The translations under genes and the position numbers were made by a program. DNA of 64,000 bases from Rotaria macrura (lineage: Eukaryota; Rotifera; Eurotatoria; Philodinida; Philodinidae). Location: assembly GCA_900239685.1 (NCBI GenBank), contig OENT01000344.1, forward strand, positions 57,797-121,796, read 5' to 3'. Below the pieces are notes generated by a model, which saw only the letters and a program-made list of their open reading frames with translations, had not been told where the DNA came from and searched no databases. Below, piece after piece: positions 51,876 through 64,000 of the stretch. Within the stretch, counting starts at the first letter, position 1. Every line of letters begins with the position of its first letter.

Positions 51876-54800
51876 CTGTAAGAGAAAACAAAGCAAGTCA
51901 TTGTTGATTTCAATTGATCTGCCAGCCGATTTTTTTTCCTTCTGTGTTTCTCTCTCTTAGTATTATGGATTTCTATTTTTAGCACTTATTGTCGCATTTC
52001 TTTTTTGATTAGATGAAAAATCATGTCTGTTAAGAGAAAAACAAAATGAATTAGCAGTTTCAAGAAAAACTCGACATTTCAAGTGTTGTTTGAAACATTT
52101 CAAGTGTGTAGGACATGCATTATCCTACTGAACATATGCATCAAAGACTCGGAATCACAAAAAGAGGCGAAAATGTTTTATTATAATTATGATGATGTTT
52201 ATATGTGACTAGGATTCTTCTCGTTTGATTTTTATTCGTCAAAGAAAATTTCCATTAGGTTTATTTGGTTGAATCAATCAATGTCAAATGAAAAAAAAAC
52301 ACAATGTTTGAAATAAAAGAAAATCTATAGATACAACTTCAATTAGATAATAATGTTAAATGAGTTGGAACTATTAGAGTTTTTAAAAACAGCAGATCGA
52401 TCAATTTACATGTGTATTTAATCCACTTCATGAATTTCTACCTAATGATATGATGATTCTGAAATAGATTTTGAACAAATGGTTATCGGTGCGTGGGTGG
52501 AAGTCGGGACAGAGAGAGGTAGATAGTGAGCTGAGAAGAAGTACTTATACTTCGAAATTCGTTTTAGATTATATTTAAGAGAATCATAGATATTTTCGAA
52601 CTAAAGAAAAACGCAGAGCACATGAAAAGTTTTCTAGTGGCGTGTTGATCAATATCCAGAAAGAAGAAGAAATTTTCTATCGAAAAAGAAAAACAAGCGA
52701 CACAAGATTCATTTTCATTAGGAATAAGATTATCGTAATCTAATAATAGTGTAGTAGCGCATATTGTTTTTTTCCAACGGACTCGACATACGTGTATTAA
52801 TGCATTTAGTATAACATCGGAGAATGTTTAGAATACTGAATGATTGAAACTTTCCTTTTTGAATCAGTTCATACAGCAACTTTCGAACTGAGTTTTAGTT
52901 GTCTTTCATGCGAAATAATTATGCGTGACATGAACTTACAATATTATAGTCTTACTCTTGAGATTGATTGTTTATCTTTAATTTTCTCATAATTTTGTTT
53001 TTAAATCTTTGTTTTTATGTTATTTGAATAGCTTTTTTTCAACTTGTTTTTTTATATAGTATTCTTTCCTTTCTCTCGGTTTATGTTTGTGAGAGTCGAA
53101 TTTTTTTAGATTGAGTTATTAAAACTAGAATTTGGCATAGTACTATTTCCGGAGTTTCATATGATGATACTCAAAGTCACATAAAATTTAAGTGCAACTT
53201 TAGCTTAAGATAGTTTCGTGCATCGAAAGATGTGATTCGAAAGCAACTCAATAATCTATTCAAAATTTTAATTATCGCATGAAACTGATGAAAGAACATC
53301 GAATCTAATTAGAATTAAGAATAGATCAATTTAGAAACATTTTTACTTTAGACAATCATTGTTGAATATTTGCTATTCGATAGCACAAAAAATATTGCGA
53401 CAGAAAACAGATGAATTCACTATATTTCGAAGAAAAATTTATGCACTGGAGACAAGAAAAACGTTCACGTGTGATCGATGCTTGACAGACAACGACAAGA
53501 TTGTTTTTCAATAGTTTGACCATGTTATTTTCTACGTTGAGGATGAATGCAAATTGCATAAAAGAATCCAATTCAAACCATTTGTGGAATAGGAAAAGTA
53601 AAAAGTCTGATATAAATATAAATCATATATGACTATTATTTTTCATCGCATAAAAAAGAGTTTTATTTTTCTTTTGTTACCATTAAAATATATGAGCATA
53701 GAACATTGTGTAATAGTAACCATCTGTTCTTGTAAATAATATGTGCAACGATTTTTTATAAACTAATCTGAATATCATCGATATATATTGACTGAAAAAC
53801 TCAACTGAATTACTAAGATAATTATTTGCAAAGTAGTTGTCCGTTTCTGAATAACGATCAGCGTCAGACATAATTTATTTTTTCACTTCTAACATAACTA
53901 TAGTAAGATGAACATCATTGTATCCAACCGATTACTAATGTAGTTGAATCTGTAAAACTTGGATTATTAAGTAATTCAACACTAGAATTAGTATTCACCA
54001 CGACTTATACTTCATCTATAATTCTAGTATGATTAATAACTGCTTGAAATCCGAAGATAAGACCGTATCTTGGTTTTGTTTCTTAGCACGTCGGAATATA
54101 TTAATTTTAGGACGATGATGCAGAGAAAGTTACGACTCCTACGCAGTTTGCCACAATCATATCTTGAATACTCAATTGCTGTTCATGTATGAATAATATG
54201 CAGACAGTGACTACAAATTCAAAACGAATATGCACTGGTGACCAAAGAGTATCACTATACAATTATTTCAAAACAAACTTAGCCCGTTAACGATGGGAAC
54301 TGGAAAGTTGCGCACGAAATATTAAACTTTGGGTTCATACTAGAAAATAATTAAAAGCAACAAAAGATACAAGGAAACATTCGAACATTTTAAATCAAAA
54401 TTGAACATGAAACATGGTGAGAGATGTATAATGGGTAAAGATTATTATCCTGTCAATAAACTACTCCATTTTGACCAACCAACAGCTGATCCTTTTGCCA
54501 GTTTTACTCAATTAAGTTAAGCTTATGTTGAGAACAAAAATATTTCCTAAAAAACAACACACAATAGTACAAACTATTAGAATTGATTGTTCTCTGTATT
54601 ATTCAATCATGTCTACTGCGTTCAATTCACTACTAATGGGACCATACCCACACCCTTAAGCAATTTTTTAATAGTAGCAGTGTTTTGGAGGATCTCAATA
54701 AAAATCTATACAGACTAATCCAGTCGAAAATATTAAGCATTCAAGTTGTTCACAAATCAAGTGAACATTTGATCGATGGACTCAGACGATGCCACTAATT

Positions 54801-57305
54801 ATCAAACAAAACTAAATGAGTAATTAAGTGCTCATTACTAATGTATAGCTACTTCCAAATCCAACTGATTAGTATCCTTTCGAACAGAAAACTAACAAGC
54901 TATTGTGAGAATGGAAATATTTTTCTGAACGCATGATATTAGTTGAATTTTTCTATTCCTATCCTTTCCATTCGTATTTCAAAGACATACGAATAAAAAA
55001 ATTGCCATGAAATAAAAACAACAAAGCAGCCTCATTGTATAGTTCTAGCTGGCTGTCAATTTTTAGTAATTTGAAACTAATATTTACTCTCCTGTATGAA
55101 TGCAATCGCTTTGAATTTTCTAAAGGTCGATATCGTATGTCTCAACCGAGATGGTTCGAAGCATTTGAAATAGAAATACACCTCTGATAATCCTTTCTTA
55201 TTTGCCTTCTGTTATAAATATTCTAAATAAAACTATGGATTAATAGTATGATTTTTTGGTCCATTGTCTCGGACACTGATTCAATAATAATTTTCAAACT
55301 CAAAAATAAATTTTTTTCAATGTTGGATAGCTAGACAAATCGAATTGTTATCTTTCAGATTCCTATAATGTTTGACTCGACGAACAAAATTTCAAATTTC
55401 AAGAATCCCAATGAAACATAAGTTAGGAAAAAATATATGACTAAAAATGTTCATCATGAATCAAAGTTTAGGACTAAGCTCAAAACTCGAACTCGGCATC
55501 TGCTAAGAAGAATCACAGATTTTGGAGCTGATAGGCATAAACTTTATAACCCATGTGGTTTAAACAATTCATCTTTTCAATAAACTAAAGGATTTACTTG
55601 TACAATGTCAATGTCTTTACTTTACAGATGCGACAAGAATGATGAGCTCGAGATCACCTGGTTTCTGATTATTGTCTACGTATACTTTAAAAGTACGAGG
55701 CTTATTTTATATCAAAATTCACGCATCATAGACAAAAACTATGAAAGAAACGTCACTCTCCCTGTACGCACTAGCATATTCGAGTTTACAATAAACTTTA
55801 GCTTCTTGGATGATGCTTTTGTATTGTCTTCATTTTTAAGAACTTTGATTGACGAAGCAGTCAATGTTAGTTTGAAGAGAAGTAGAATGATGGGAAAATA
55901 TTGTCTTTTATATTTTCGATTCAGCAGTTATCATCTGACTTCATTTCTTTCAATAGGAATATCTTGATTGGAACAAAGTAAACTGAATTCGAATAGAGAC
56001 TACAGAAAGTAACGAAAAAAAGATAAAGAATCCGCAAGATTTTATGAAGAGATTCAAATGATAGAGTGTGGAAAAAAAGAAATTTTAAAATGAATATCGA
56101 CTATGATAATGAGAAACGATTAGAACAAATATTTCTAAAATTGACAAGTAGCTTGATTCATCAACGTCACTTGAATACTTAAATAAGAACTAATTAGTAT
56201 TCAATTTAAAATGTCTCTTTTTTTTGACCACATGATTAGGTTACTATTTGAAAACTTCAAATAGCAGTTGAGAATCCTATTCAAGCGTACTTTTAAAAAG
56301 CACGTACTATTGCAACAGTTGAAATACTCTAAATGTATAGGAATCACCTGAGATAGCTAACACTTCGAATTTCATATCAAATTATCACCCCGACCAGTGG
56401 TAAGAAAAAAGTTCCATCGAACTTTCTAACATTTAGACTAATAGATTGTTGAGAATGATGTTCCTAGATTTATACTTTGATTTATGGAAATGAAAGTTTT
56501 CGAAAAATGAATTCATTTTATTCTATTTGATTATTTGTATCTGATACAGTCGTTCTACAAAAAAAAACACATTGATTTTCTACGATCCGATATTGAAAAA
56601 AGAAATTAGATGACGATAAAAAAAAGTGGATTTGAAAAGGAATAGCAGTCATGTTCTCATGATTGAAGATTTCTATTAAATGAAATGGACAACAAAAATG
56701 TTTCTTCCCACAAGATAGAAAATAGATTCTAGATTGTAAACATTTTCCAGGTATATAAAAATCATTGTATTTACATCTATGAAATGAAGACTTTCAAAAT
56801 ATAATCCTCTAATTGAAAATAGCACCATTAGTATCATTTTATGTAAATATTGACATACTAAATGAAAGATAGATAGACATGACATGATTTTCATTCTTGA
56901 ATATATCATCAACTGCATTCTTTTGAGAAAGATTTACGAAAAAAAAGAAAATCTTCCTTCAATATGTTGACTTGATAGTCTAAAATCTATGTACACAATA
57001 TGATTGCACACAGGAACTAGATTGTTTTTTTGTAAAGAAATATTTTTATCTGATTTGTAAATACTATTTTAACGTTCCAATACTCTATTCATGATGGTAG
57101 TTTGATCTCATTGAAAATCAAGTCCATGAGTTTTTAATCAAACTTTCAATATATTTTCGTGTGACAGTCTTGCTGATTGATATTATCAATCATATGTTGA
57201 ATTCTGTACGAAATGGAAGACTTACCTGAAAATATAACTGATGATCTGATGTTTTTAATCCAACAAATAATTGAATGAAGTAATTCATGCTGAAGCTCAA
57301 TTAAA
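51876..57305. other. mostly non-coding; possible isolated exon only
   Basis: AT-rich DNA. On the minus strand, an ATG at 53871 opens a polar, protein-like stretch (MSDADRYSETDNYFANNYL) followed by a GTAATT donor. It could be a first exon, but no in-phase partner was found. The frames at 53356, 55605 and 56676 look random. A fragment CATACCCACACCCTT at 54646 resembles the hairpin ends of the element at 6458-7481. Confidence 0.45.
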
Positions 57306-58005
57306 ATGTTCTTTTGGCATGAATCCAATTATATCATTGAATACAAAGCATGGAATGAAAATGCTTGGAGAACAAAATGGGACAAGGTATGGAATGCAGA
57401 TAATTGTCAATGTGTATATCATCGAGGGATGTTTTACTGAACTACATTCACACTTCACCCTAAGAAAAAAGGTGAGAAGAGCTTCTCTGTGTGGAACATC
57501 TAAGACCAGTATGTAGCGTCTGTATTAGATAGTCAACCCATATGTACATATTGGTTGGTAGATCGATACATAAAATTTTGACAGAAATTTTTCGTCATAA
57601 ATCGATTTAATTATTTTCGGAATATTTTCTATCAAGATAATGAATTTCTAAACAAAGTACCATTTATCAGAGACATGATACGAAAGCAAGGTGACTCGAG
57701 AATTTCACTCATTGGTGACGACCATGCTTTTCCTACAAGTTTTGTCAGTTGGAATGTAATGGAACGATCTATAAGCAAATTGACACATTAAAAGTTTCTT
57801 TTCTGATGTAAGAAAAGACATCGAAAAATGACTCTATGATTTATTATCATAGACACAATTCAGTGTTGGAGATTTGCAAGAGAAAAATAGTTTCGAAATT
57901 TTTCATTTATCAACTGGATCTTCTTGCGATTGGAATATGAAATTAAACAATTCTTCAAAATGGAATTTGAACTTTCGCCTGTCGGTCAGTTGTAGAAAGA
58001 AGTAG
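57306..58005 (+). CDS. orphan gene or gene fragment, 3 exons (143 aa)
   Basis: Exons 57306-57413, 57585-57755 and 57853-58005 are each open in one frame, with GT/AG borders in phase 0, giving 143 residues. The product is rich in Trp and aromatic residues: WNENAWRTKWDKVWNADNC in exon 1; FNYFRNIFYQDN and IRKQGDSRISLIGDDHAFP in exon 2; LSTGSSCDWNMKLNNSSKWN in exon 3. Composition is clearly protein-like, unlike the surrounding DNA. The start is uncertain: MFFWHES is not a signal peptide, and the first exon could instead be internal with an acceptor just upstream, or its donor could lie earlier at AAG|GTATGG. I do not recognise the family. It could be the C-terminal part of a larger enzyme or a decayed copy. 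There is no clear poly(A) signal. Confidence 0.5.
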
Positions 58006-58271
58006 AACTGAAATTTGACACAACAACTTAAACCAATCGATATAGAGATCATTATACGGCGTCAAGTGCATATTATCTTCTCATATGAATGAATTTATTG
58101 ATAGTAAGTAGTACGTACAAACTTATAGTATAACAATACACGTGTGGTGACATATCATATCGAACCAAACTAAACACGAAAACATCGATTTCTTTCTCTT
58201 TTCTTTCTTTGTTTTCCATCATATATCTATCTATCGAACTGCTTGGATTTTTACATCCATTTATTATCAAA

Positions 58272-59175
58272 ATGGATATCAATGATCGTTTGCATGATGT
58301 CGAACAATCATCGACGGTTCACATACATCAAGCTGAAAAATTTCATGCTGAAGTAACTCATGTAAATAGAAATGAATGTATTTACTAATAAAGATTATCA
58401 AAATTAAAATCTTTGTTTTAGCTATCGTCACTTTTAGAAAAATCTTTTCTTGAAGCCGAACAATTTATTAATAATCGAATGCAAATACTGAACTCACAAA
58501 ATATCGGAACAAATCAACAATTAGAGCATGAACAAACCCTTTTATTAGCCATACGTTCAAAACTAGATATGACATTAACGAAATTAACACAATGTCATCA
58601 AGAAGCTCTACGTTTACAATCAAATACGGATTCTCGTTTTCGTTTAATGATCAATACAGCTAAAGGTCGTTTAGAACAAGTCGAACGACTTAAATCGAAA
58701 ATGATACGTTATGAAAATTCACTTGAAATAGCATCGCCCGTTTGTGAAGATATGAATCGAATTCTCTCAAGAGCAGACAAATCAACGACACAAAAATTTC
58801 AAGTAAATTAATGAATTTATTTGTCTTCGCTATGATTGTTTTCTTTTTAATAAGGATGAATTAAAACGTGCGACCGAGCAGCTAAAGAAAGTTATTGATC
58901 TAGGTAAAGAAACTCGTGATGAAACACATATCTTACACGGGCAATATGACACCGATGCTCATCGACATATGGCTGCATTAATGTGTCACGATAAAACAGA
59001 ACGAGAACAAATGAGTCTATTAATTGAACATAAACAAAGTCTACTACGCGAAATCGATTGGATCACTGAGCAAAAGAAAATCATTGATAGTTTTATTTCG
59101 AAAATGGCTCCGACACTCGACAAATGCTTATGTGAAGGATCATCGATAAATCATAGTAATCGAACTGTTCGGTAA
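58272..59175 (+). CDS. coiled-coil protein, 263 aa, 3 exons
   Basis: Exons 58272-58361, 58422-58802 and 58855-59175 join in phase 0 through two introns of 60 and 52 bases. The start MDINDRLHDVEQSS follows a good AAAATGG context. The protein is soluble, with no signal peptide or transmembrane segment, and largely heptad-like helix: EAEQFINNRMQIL, LLLAIRSKLDMTLTKLTQ, LEQVERLKSKMIRYE and LLREIDWITEQKKIIDSF. It ends with a short polar tail. Long helices with few Pro or Gly suggest a structural, cytoskeletal or tethering role, but I recognise no family. The last exon has a cluster of His/Cys (HRHMAALMCHDK) without a zinc-finger spacing. AATAAA follows at 59198. Confidence 0.8.
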
Positions 59176-59197
59176 CTTTTTATTGTTCTATGTTTTA

Positions 59198-59203
59198 AAT
59201 AAA
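59198..59203 (+). terminator. poly(A) signal AATAAA
   Basis: A canonical hexamer 23 bases after the stop of the coiled-coil gene. Confidence 0.6.
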
Positions 59204-60314
59204 TAAAACTGAAATCATTCAAAGTTTCGGAATAGTATTTATTTCGAAACGATAAAATTGATTGTAAATCAAGACTTTTCTTTGCTCTTAATAAGTCAGT
59301 CGTATGAATGAACCATATTTTATTTTTTATTTCATTTTACTTTAAAAACAAACTTAGCGAATCGGATGATCAATAATGTGATTCAGTTTCCTTAAATTGT
59401 TTCGCTGCGCATGAGACGCAATCTGCTGGAATCCTACATAGTGCGAGCTAAGGGGAAAAGATCGATATACAGTTTGTTTTCGACATATACTATACTGCCC
59501 AAGGCGGAAAAAACTGATTGCAATCAAAACAATCATTGGCAATCAAAGCAATCACGCAATCAACTTTTCCCCTCTTGATATCGTCATTATTTGATGAAAA
59601 TAATACAACATGTCGTTTCGTATCAGACTAACTTACTATTTTCTAAATCTATCTAAACTGAATGAATTGAGTTCATTGCCATCTGCTCGATTAGTACTGC
59701 TAATGCGCACGTACTAATTAGTGTCAGAGTGCTGTGATAATCTTTTCCTTCTCGATGGCACTGTAAACATTTTTTTCGAATTGAGAAACGTATATTGCAG
59801 GAACTACCTATGACCTATCGGCTGTACATATTTAGTTTAAGAGATTCAGATTTGGTTTACTATTGATCTGCTACATGAAGTGACCAACTATGCAACGGTT
59901 TTCCCTAATTCTCTTTAGGAATTCTTTTGAAAGCAGAGCGAGAGAACCGATTTAAATTTCAACATGAATTATAAAATGATATAAGCTACCTTTTCCAATG
60001 ATTCTTAAAATTTCTCAAGAGTCACTGATGAGAATCGACAACAAGCAGTACACCAATGATTGAAACAATTCAAAATGATTATCTACTAGAAAGAACTCCA
60101 AAAAATTAATAAATGTTACTTTGATTGATCTGAATTCTATGATCATGACGAAAGTTTGATTAAACATGTAGAAAAAAGTAAAATTTTCTATTCAAATCGA
60201 AAGAATAAAATAAACTATATGATTCATTAGTTTATGCGTTACATATTAACAGTTTGCTGCATATATATGTTTGAAATGGAAAAAAGCTTTGCATATGTTT
60301 AAATGAACTGCAAA
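59204..60314. other. intergenic, no gene seen
   Basis: AT-rich DNA with no supported gene or repeat. The 62-codon minus-strand frame at 59354 has no recognisable features. Confidence 0.55.
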
Positions 60315-60673
60315 CCCAGGTGAATGAATCCTATACCAAATCCGATCGGTTTCGATCGGATCCTACGATCCGATGAAATCTTATTGGAATCCGGGTTGTG
60401 GAAACAGTAACGGATCCGACGGAAGAAACCTATTTTCTTATTTGAGTACGAATTAGCATCTTAACCCAACAGTAGAGGCCTGTCTGATCACACGATGAAA
60501 TCCAATCGGATTCCGATAGTAGGATTCGATAAAATCCAACACTAGGGATCCGAATAAGGAATCGCAACCAGGAATCCGATGGGATTTCATCGGATAAGAG
60601 AAACTCCGATAGAAACATGATCGGATGTCTGTCGGATCCGATCGGATCCAATGGTCGGAATGATTCTCCTGGG
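60315..60673. mobile_element. 359-bp palindromic element rich in CGGATCCGATCGGATC
   Basis: The inverted ends read CCCAGGTGAATGAATCC on the left and CCCAGGAGAATCATTCC on the minus strand at the right. The interior carries many copies of GATCCGATCGGAT-like words on both strands (for example 60339-60363 and 60629-60651), so the element is a dense nest of small palindromes. G/C content is well above the flanks. No clear target duplication and no coding; the 87-codon minus frame is a by-product. Probably a MITE. Confidence 0.65.
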
Positions 60674-60989
60674 AAGCTGTACATATTTTTCAAGGCATCG
60701 TCATGAATTTTGAGACTGTTTGAATAGGATGTCTATATGTACAATCGAATTACAGCAGGACTCTACAACTTAATTTACTGAATTATAGACATCGTAGAAA
60801 AAGTTACAACTTGTAAGTACATTCGAAATTTAAGGGATACTTTTCAGTATGTAAGAGAAATCAGATCGAGTTTTAATATCTTCAAAAGTATCAACCTCTG
60901 TCAAGGACAAGAAATCATTTGAGAAAGTGATTGCAACAATTCAATTCTTCACTTCAAGCATTGATGTTCATAAGAACTCATGGTGTCAT

Positions 60990-61623
60990 CCGGACTGGTC
61001 CCATGCTAACTGGTCCCATACAATTGTGTCCTAATTCGTCCCATATTAAAAAAAGTCGATTCCGAACTCGTCCCATTCTACTTACGGCGCTGATTTGTTT
61101 ATCAATTAAGACATATAGAAAAATATCCATTTATAGTGTATTCTATATCAAGTTTCATATCCATAAGAGAAAATTGAGTACATTTGTAGAAAAAAAAACA
61201 AAATTTAGATGAAGAATTTATTTATTTTTATTAACCATCACTGTTGCGCCTGATTTAATAGCTAATTCAGTTGGAGTTATGAGACCTTTTTCATATGTGT
61301 CCCTTAGTGCAAGAAGTTTTTCATCTGTTTTGTCACCTAGTGCTCTTTCACTTGTTGTAAATCAAAACATGTAAACGTAAAATAGGTGCTATAAAGATAT
61401 GAACAAAGCTTCAATTGTCTATACTATCCTCCAAATCATATACAGGTTCAACGAATTCACCACGTTATGAAATAAAGTAGTAAGATGTCACCCTTACTCA
61501 TGCTACTAATTCTATATGTCTTAATTGATAAACAAATCAGGGCCGTAAGTAGAATGGGACGAGTTCGGAATCGACTTTTTTTTATGGGACGAATTAGGAC
61601 ACAATTATATGGGACCAGTCCGG
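60990..61623. mobile_element. 634-bp inverted-repeat element with TGGTCCCAT ends and an internal ORF
   Basis: The arms 60990-61120 and 61509-61623 are close reverse complements, both starting CCGGACTGGTCCCAT and containing TTCCGAACTCGTCCCAT and ATCAATTAAGACATATAGAA. The left arm has an extra ACTGGTCCCAT unit. The interior of about 390 bases is single-copy and includes a 47-codon minus-strand frame. Identical protein-like frames in the two arms are by-products. No clear target duplication. Confidence 0.7.
61218..61361 (-). CDS. short ORF inside the inverted-repeat element (47 codons)
   Basis: A minus-strand frame, open from just after a TGA to the TAA at 61218, encodes a protein-like stretch (ERALGDKTDEKLLALRDTYE then KGLITPTELAIKSGATVM). 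The LLALRDTYEKGLITPTEL portion resembles the short helical SHOCT-type pattern (LxxLxxLxxxGxITxxEF), but that is only a visual likeness. There is no ATG at its 5' end. It may be a remnant of a gene captured by, or encoded in, the element. Confidence 0.3.
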   Translation of the reverse strand, partial: FTTSERALGDKTDEKLLALRDTYEKGLITPTELAIKSGATVMVNKNK

Positions 61624-63251
61624 GGTAGACCGAACTCATTCAACGTGAAGCTTACTAATTATAAATGATTATGAATATGTGAGAGAAATGATCAGGCAAC
61701 TAATTATAGAAGAAGAATGCCATATTCTGAAAACCAGTCGATTATTATTTACTTCATAGATGTGTACGAAGTTTGACCAGTTTCTATGATCCATCTATTT
61801 CAGTCAAGTTTTGCTTTTGTTTTCTTCGTTTTAAAATGTTGACTATCTATTTTTAATACAGCTTAGTTATCGTCTTTTGATTTCTTTCACGTTTTAAATT
61901 CTTTTACAATGATAGGAACTGTCAAGATTGTATATTTCTTTTCGTTATTATTAGTATTATTGAATATGATTCTTATGTTCGTTATCAGTTGATGATAAAA
62001 AGAATGCCTGTGTTATTCACAATAATCTTATCACAACATTGACGAACTTTGTTTTTAATTTTGTGATTAGTTGATCTTTGATCTATTAAGACTCTTGTGT
62101 TTTCATTTCGGTATGAATAAATATTTCAGCTAATCACGTGCCTATGGGGTACATGAAACAATCGAAGATTAGAAATAGCGAAGTTTTTTTTATTTAATAA
62201 CCTTAAAACTGAATAAATCCGATTGACCTAATAGAATTTATTGGATTATAAAACTCTATTTACCGTTTCTATTAATGTTAATCTGTTCGATTATTAATTT
62301 AACATTGCAGAAAACTTTCTGCTTTTTCCTACTTTCGCATTTGTCAATCTCTTTTCATCTAAATAAATATATGGATTATGTATCAAATACGATAATATTT
62401 ATTATTTCAAAAATTCTCTCCTTCGACAATGAAATTTACCTTCCATTTAGAGACTGCAAAGATACATCTGTAAATTTTTCAAGTACAAAGAAGAAACAGC
62501 AAGTATCAAAATGTTTTCTCTACGTTTATATCTTATCTTTTATTTTACCATTAATTTGAGTCTTATTGTATAGAAAATAATCATTAAAAAAGGATGAGAA
62601 TTTTTGTATCTTAATTAGATTTCTTTTATGAGAACAGTCGAAATTTTTCAAGAACGACCAATTCAATGAAGGGTATGGTGAAGTCTACGGCAAACAGTTG
62701 ATGGTAAGCCGTGTGAACACTTTTATTTTCAAAGTAGTCTCAAATGGTTTGATTTCGAGGAGTTTTTTTTTTGAACACAACCATTTTTATCGATAAGTTT
62801 CTTTTTGGAAAGAATATTAAAAGAATTCATCGACTTATTTTCCTTGTACTCATGAACTAGTCTCGGTGCGTACGTATTTATTATCTCTGAATTAAAAACT
62901 AAACTAAAAATTAGGCTAGATGTGAACAAGTATGGATTGGTGGAAGTACAGAAGTAAAACATGTTCTTTTATGACATACACTTCCGACCGACCGACCGCC
63001 ATTCTCAAATAATCATGTGATTTGTTAAATCGTTTTCCTTTCAATCAATAGTGACTGATTTATAATATACCTTAGATAAAATATTCTTATCAGAGAAGCA
63101 AACAATCATATATTGTATTCGATAGACGTGTTGTTCAAATAAAAAACACCGTTCTCAATTTCCTTTTTTCTTTCTAATCTCTGTCGATAGTTTGATCTCA
63201 GATATCTGAAATTCTTATCCGGTCGATAAAAAGTTCATACGTCAAGTACTT
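61624..63251. other. intergenic, no gene seen
   Basis: AT-rich DNA; the 94-codon frame at 62275 looks like low-complexity chance. A short CCGA repeat lies near 62985-62999. No gene supported. Confidence 0.55.
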
Positions 63252-63882
63252 TCACCCGAAGTAAGAGTTGTATTTTTTGTGCATGATCCTTAACAGAGCT
63301 CCCATGAGACCATCGAGGAGCGTTCCATATATCGAGGCATTCGATAAAATTAAGATTTTGGATTTGATGTTCTCATCGTGCTCAGCATTATCTAAAACCT
63401 CTAAATCCAAACTTTTAATGCATTTGATTGAGCTGGTGAAACTTGACCTCATTTTAACTGACAAGTGCTTAAGATATTATTTGAAAAAATATGAGCGAAA
63501 TTCATCAATATAAAGTTGTGTTATTTTAAACAACAAAAGATTAAGAAAAGTTTTAGTGTAATGTACAAAACGATAAAGCGTTGAACGCTGGACAAAATTA
63601 TCTGCATGCATACTATGTTTATATAGGCTGATAGACAGTTATGTATGAAATACTGTTCATGACTAGCAATTCTTCGAGTTAAAAATGGTTGGATATATTT
63701 CAGTATATCGACTGCCATTCGACCATTTTTAAGACTTCCACACTGAATTTTATACATGTTGAGCACTTCTTTCTCTTCTACAAAATGATTGAAAAAGTTC
63801 TTAAAAAAAGTTCGACTTTGAACCGAAAAAATGACTTACGTTGCTTAATTTGTCTTGATTTCTGATGGTTTTTCAATAAAAA
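63252..63882 (-). CDS. 3' end of an unrecognised gene (last 3 exons, runs off the right edge)
   Basis: Exons 63840-63882, 63614-63777 and 63252-63467 join in phase 1 and phase 0 through GT-AG introns (donors GTAAGT and GTATGC), encoding the last 140 residues of a protein. The sequence is helical and basic, with no transmembrane helix: KSRQIKQQEKEVLNMYKIQ, NGRMAVDILKYIQPFLTRR, SFTSSIKCIKSLDLEVLDN and YGTLLDGLMGALLRIMHKK, ending NSYFG. The short frames at 63521-63766 and 63252-63464 are these exons read past their splice sites. I do not recognise the family. The phase-0 acceptor at 63882 requires more coding sequence upstream, outside or near the window end. Confidence 0.55.
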
Positions 63883-64000
63883 CTAAATATTTTCCGTAAT
63901 TTTCTTTCTCATGGAATAATGCTTAAGTAAGACTAATGTGATTTTTGGAAACATCGCGGAATACGGCATCTCATCATGTTTATTCGAGCCAAAACTATTT

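Noticed and set aside
55605-55967. 120-codon plus-strand frame
   Set aside because: Long for chance, but no domain, no splice continuation and composition like the surrounding AT-rich DNA.
57146-57328. 60-codon minus-strand frame with a GTAAGT donor near 57230
   Set aside because: The local donor looks good, but no in-phase partner exon was found on the minus strand and the plus-strand exons overlap it; not enough to call.

Overview
This is an AT-rich stretch of animal nuclear DNA. It carries an ADAMTS metalloprotease, a golgin-84, an Ig/FN3 single-pass receptor, and genes with GT-AG introns that are mostly about 60-150 bases long. The first 308 bases are an assembly gap. Bases outside genes are mostly unremarkable A/T-rich DNA broken up by foldback (inverted-repeat) transposable elements. 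Compact introns, many miniature elements and high AT content would fit a rotifer or another small spiralian, but nothing in the window fixes the species, so treat that as inference.

Layout. 309-13539: no convincing gene, but four foldback elements: two related ones flanked by TTAA or near-TTAA (3037-4383, 7796-8678), a 1-kb near-perfect palindrome with tandem-repeat ends (6458-7481), and a diffuse inverted repeat (9380-9860). One possible small ORF lies at 8800-9138. 13540-21250: a plus-strand cluster of secreted or membrane products. It holds an 11-exon receptor (13540-17212), a possible short secreted peptide (17513-17726), a signal peptide and downstream ORF that look split by a one-base frameshift (18933-19275), and an intact orphan secreted protein (19705-20580). 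21251-29030: no gene seen; a mini-hAT (24927-25030) and a TA-flanked MITE with a second copy nested in it (25279-25649). 29031-33584: golgin-84, three exons, with a 1.3-kb hAT-like element in its second intron. 39012-39326 (minus): a small secreted, probably peptide-hormone-like precursor. 40687-48823 (minus): a complete 14-exon ADAMTS protease. 51184-51875 (minus): the 3' part of a small tail-anchored-like membrane protein. 57306-58005: a three-exon orphan gene or gene fragment. 58272-59175: a three-exon coiled-coil protein. 60315-60673 and 60990-61623: two more foldback elements, the second with an internal ORF. 63252-63882 (minus): the last three exons of a gene that runs off the right edge.

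The genes are not an operon and share no single pathway. The main theme is secretion and the cell surface: a Golgi tether, an extracellular protease, a receptor and several small secreted proteins. All spliced models were built by hand from open frames, splice consensus and phase continuity, with no transcript or database support. The multi-exon models are strong where every junction keeps phase, as in the receptor, ADAMTS, golgin-84 and the coiled-coil gene.
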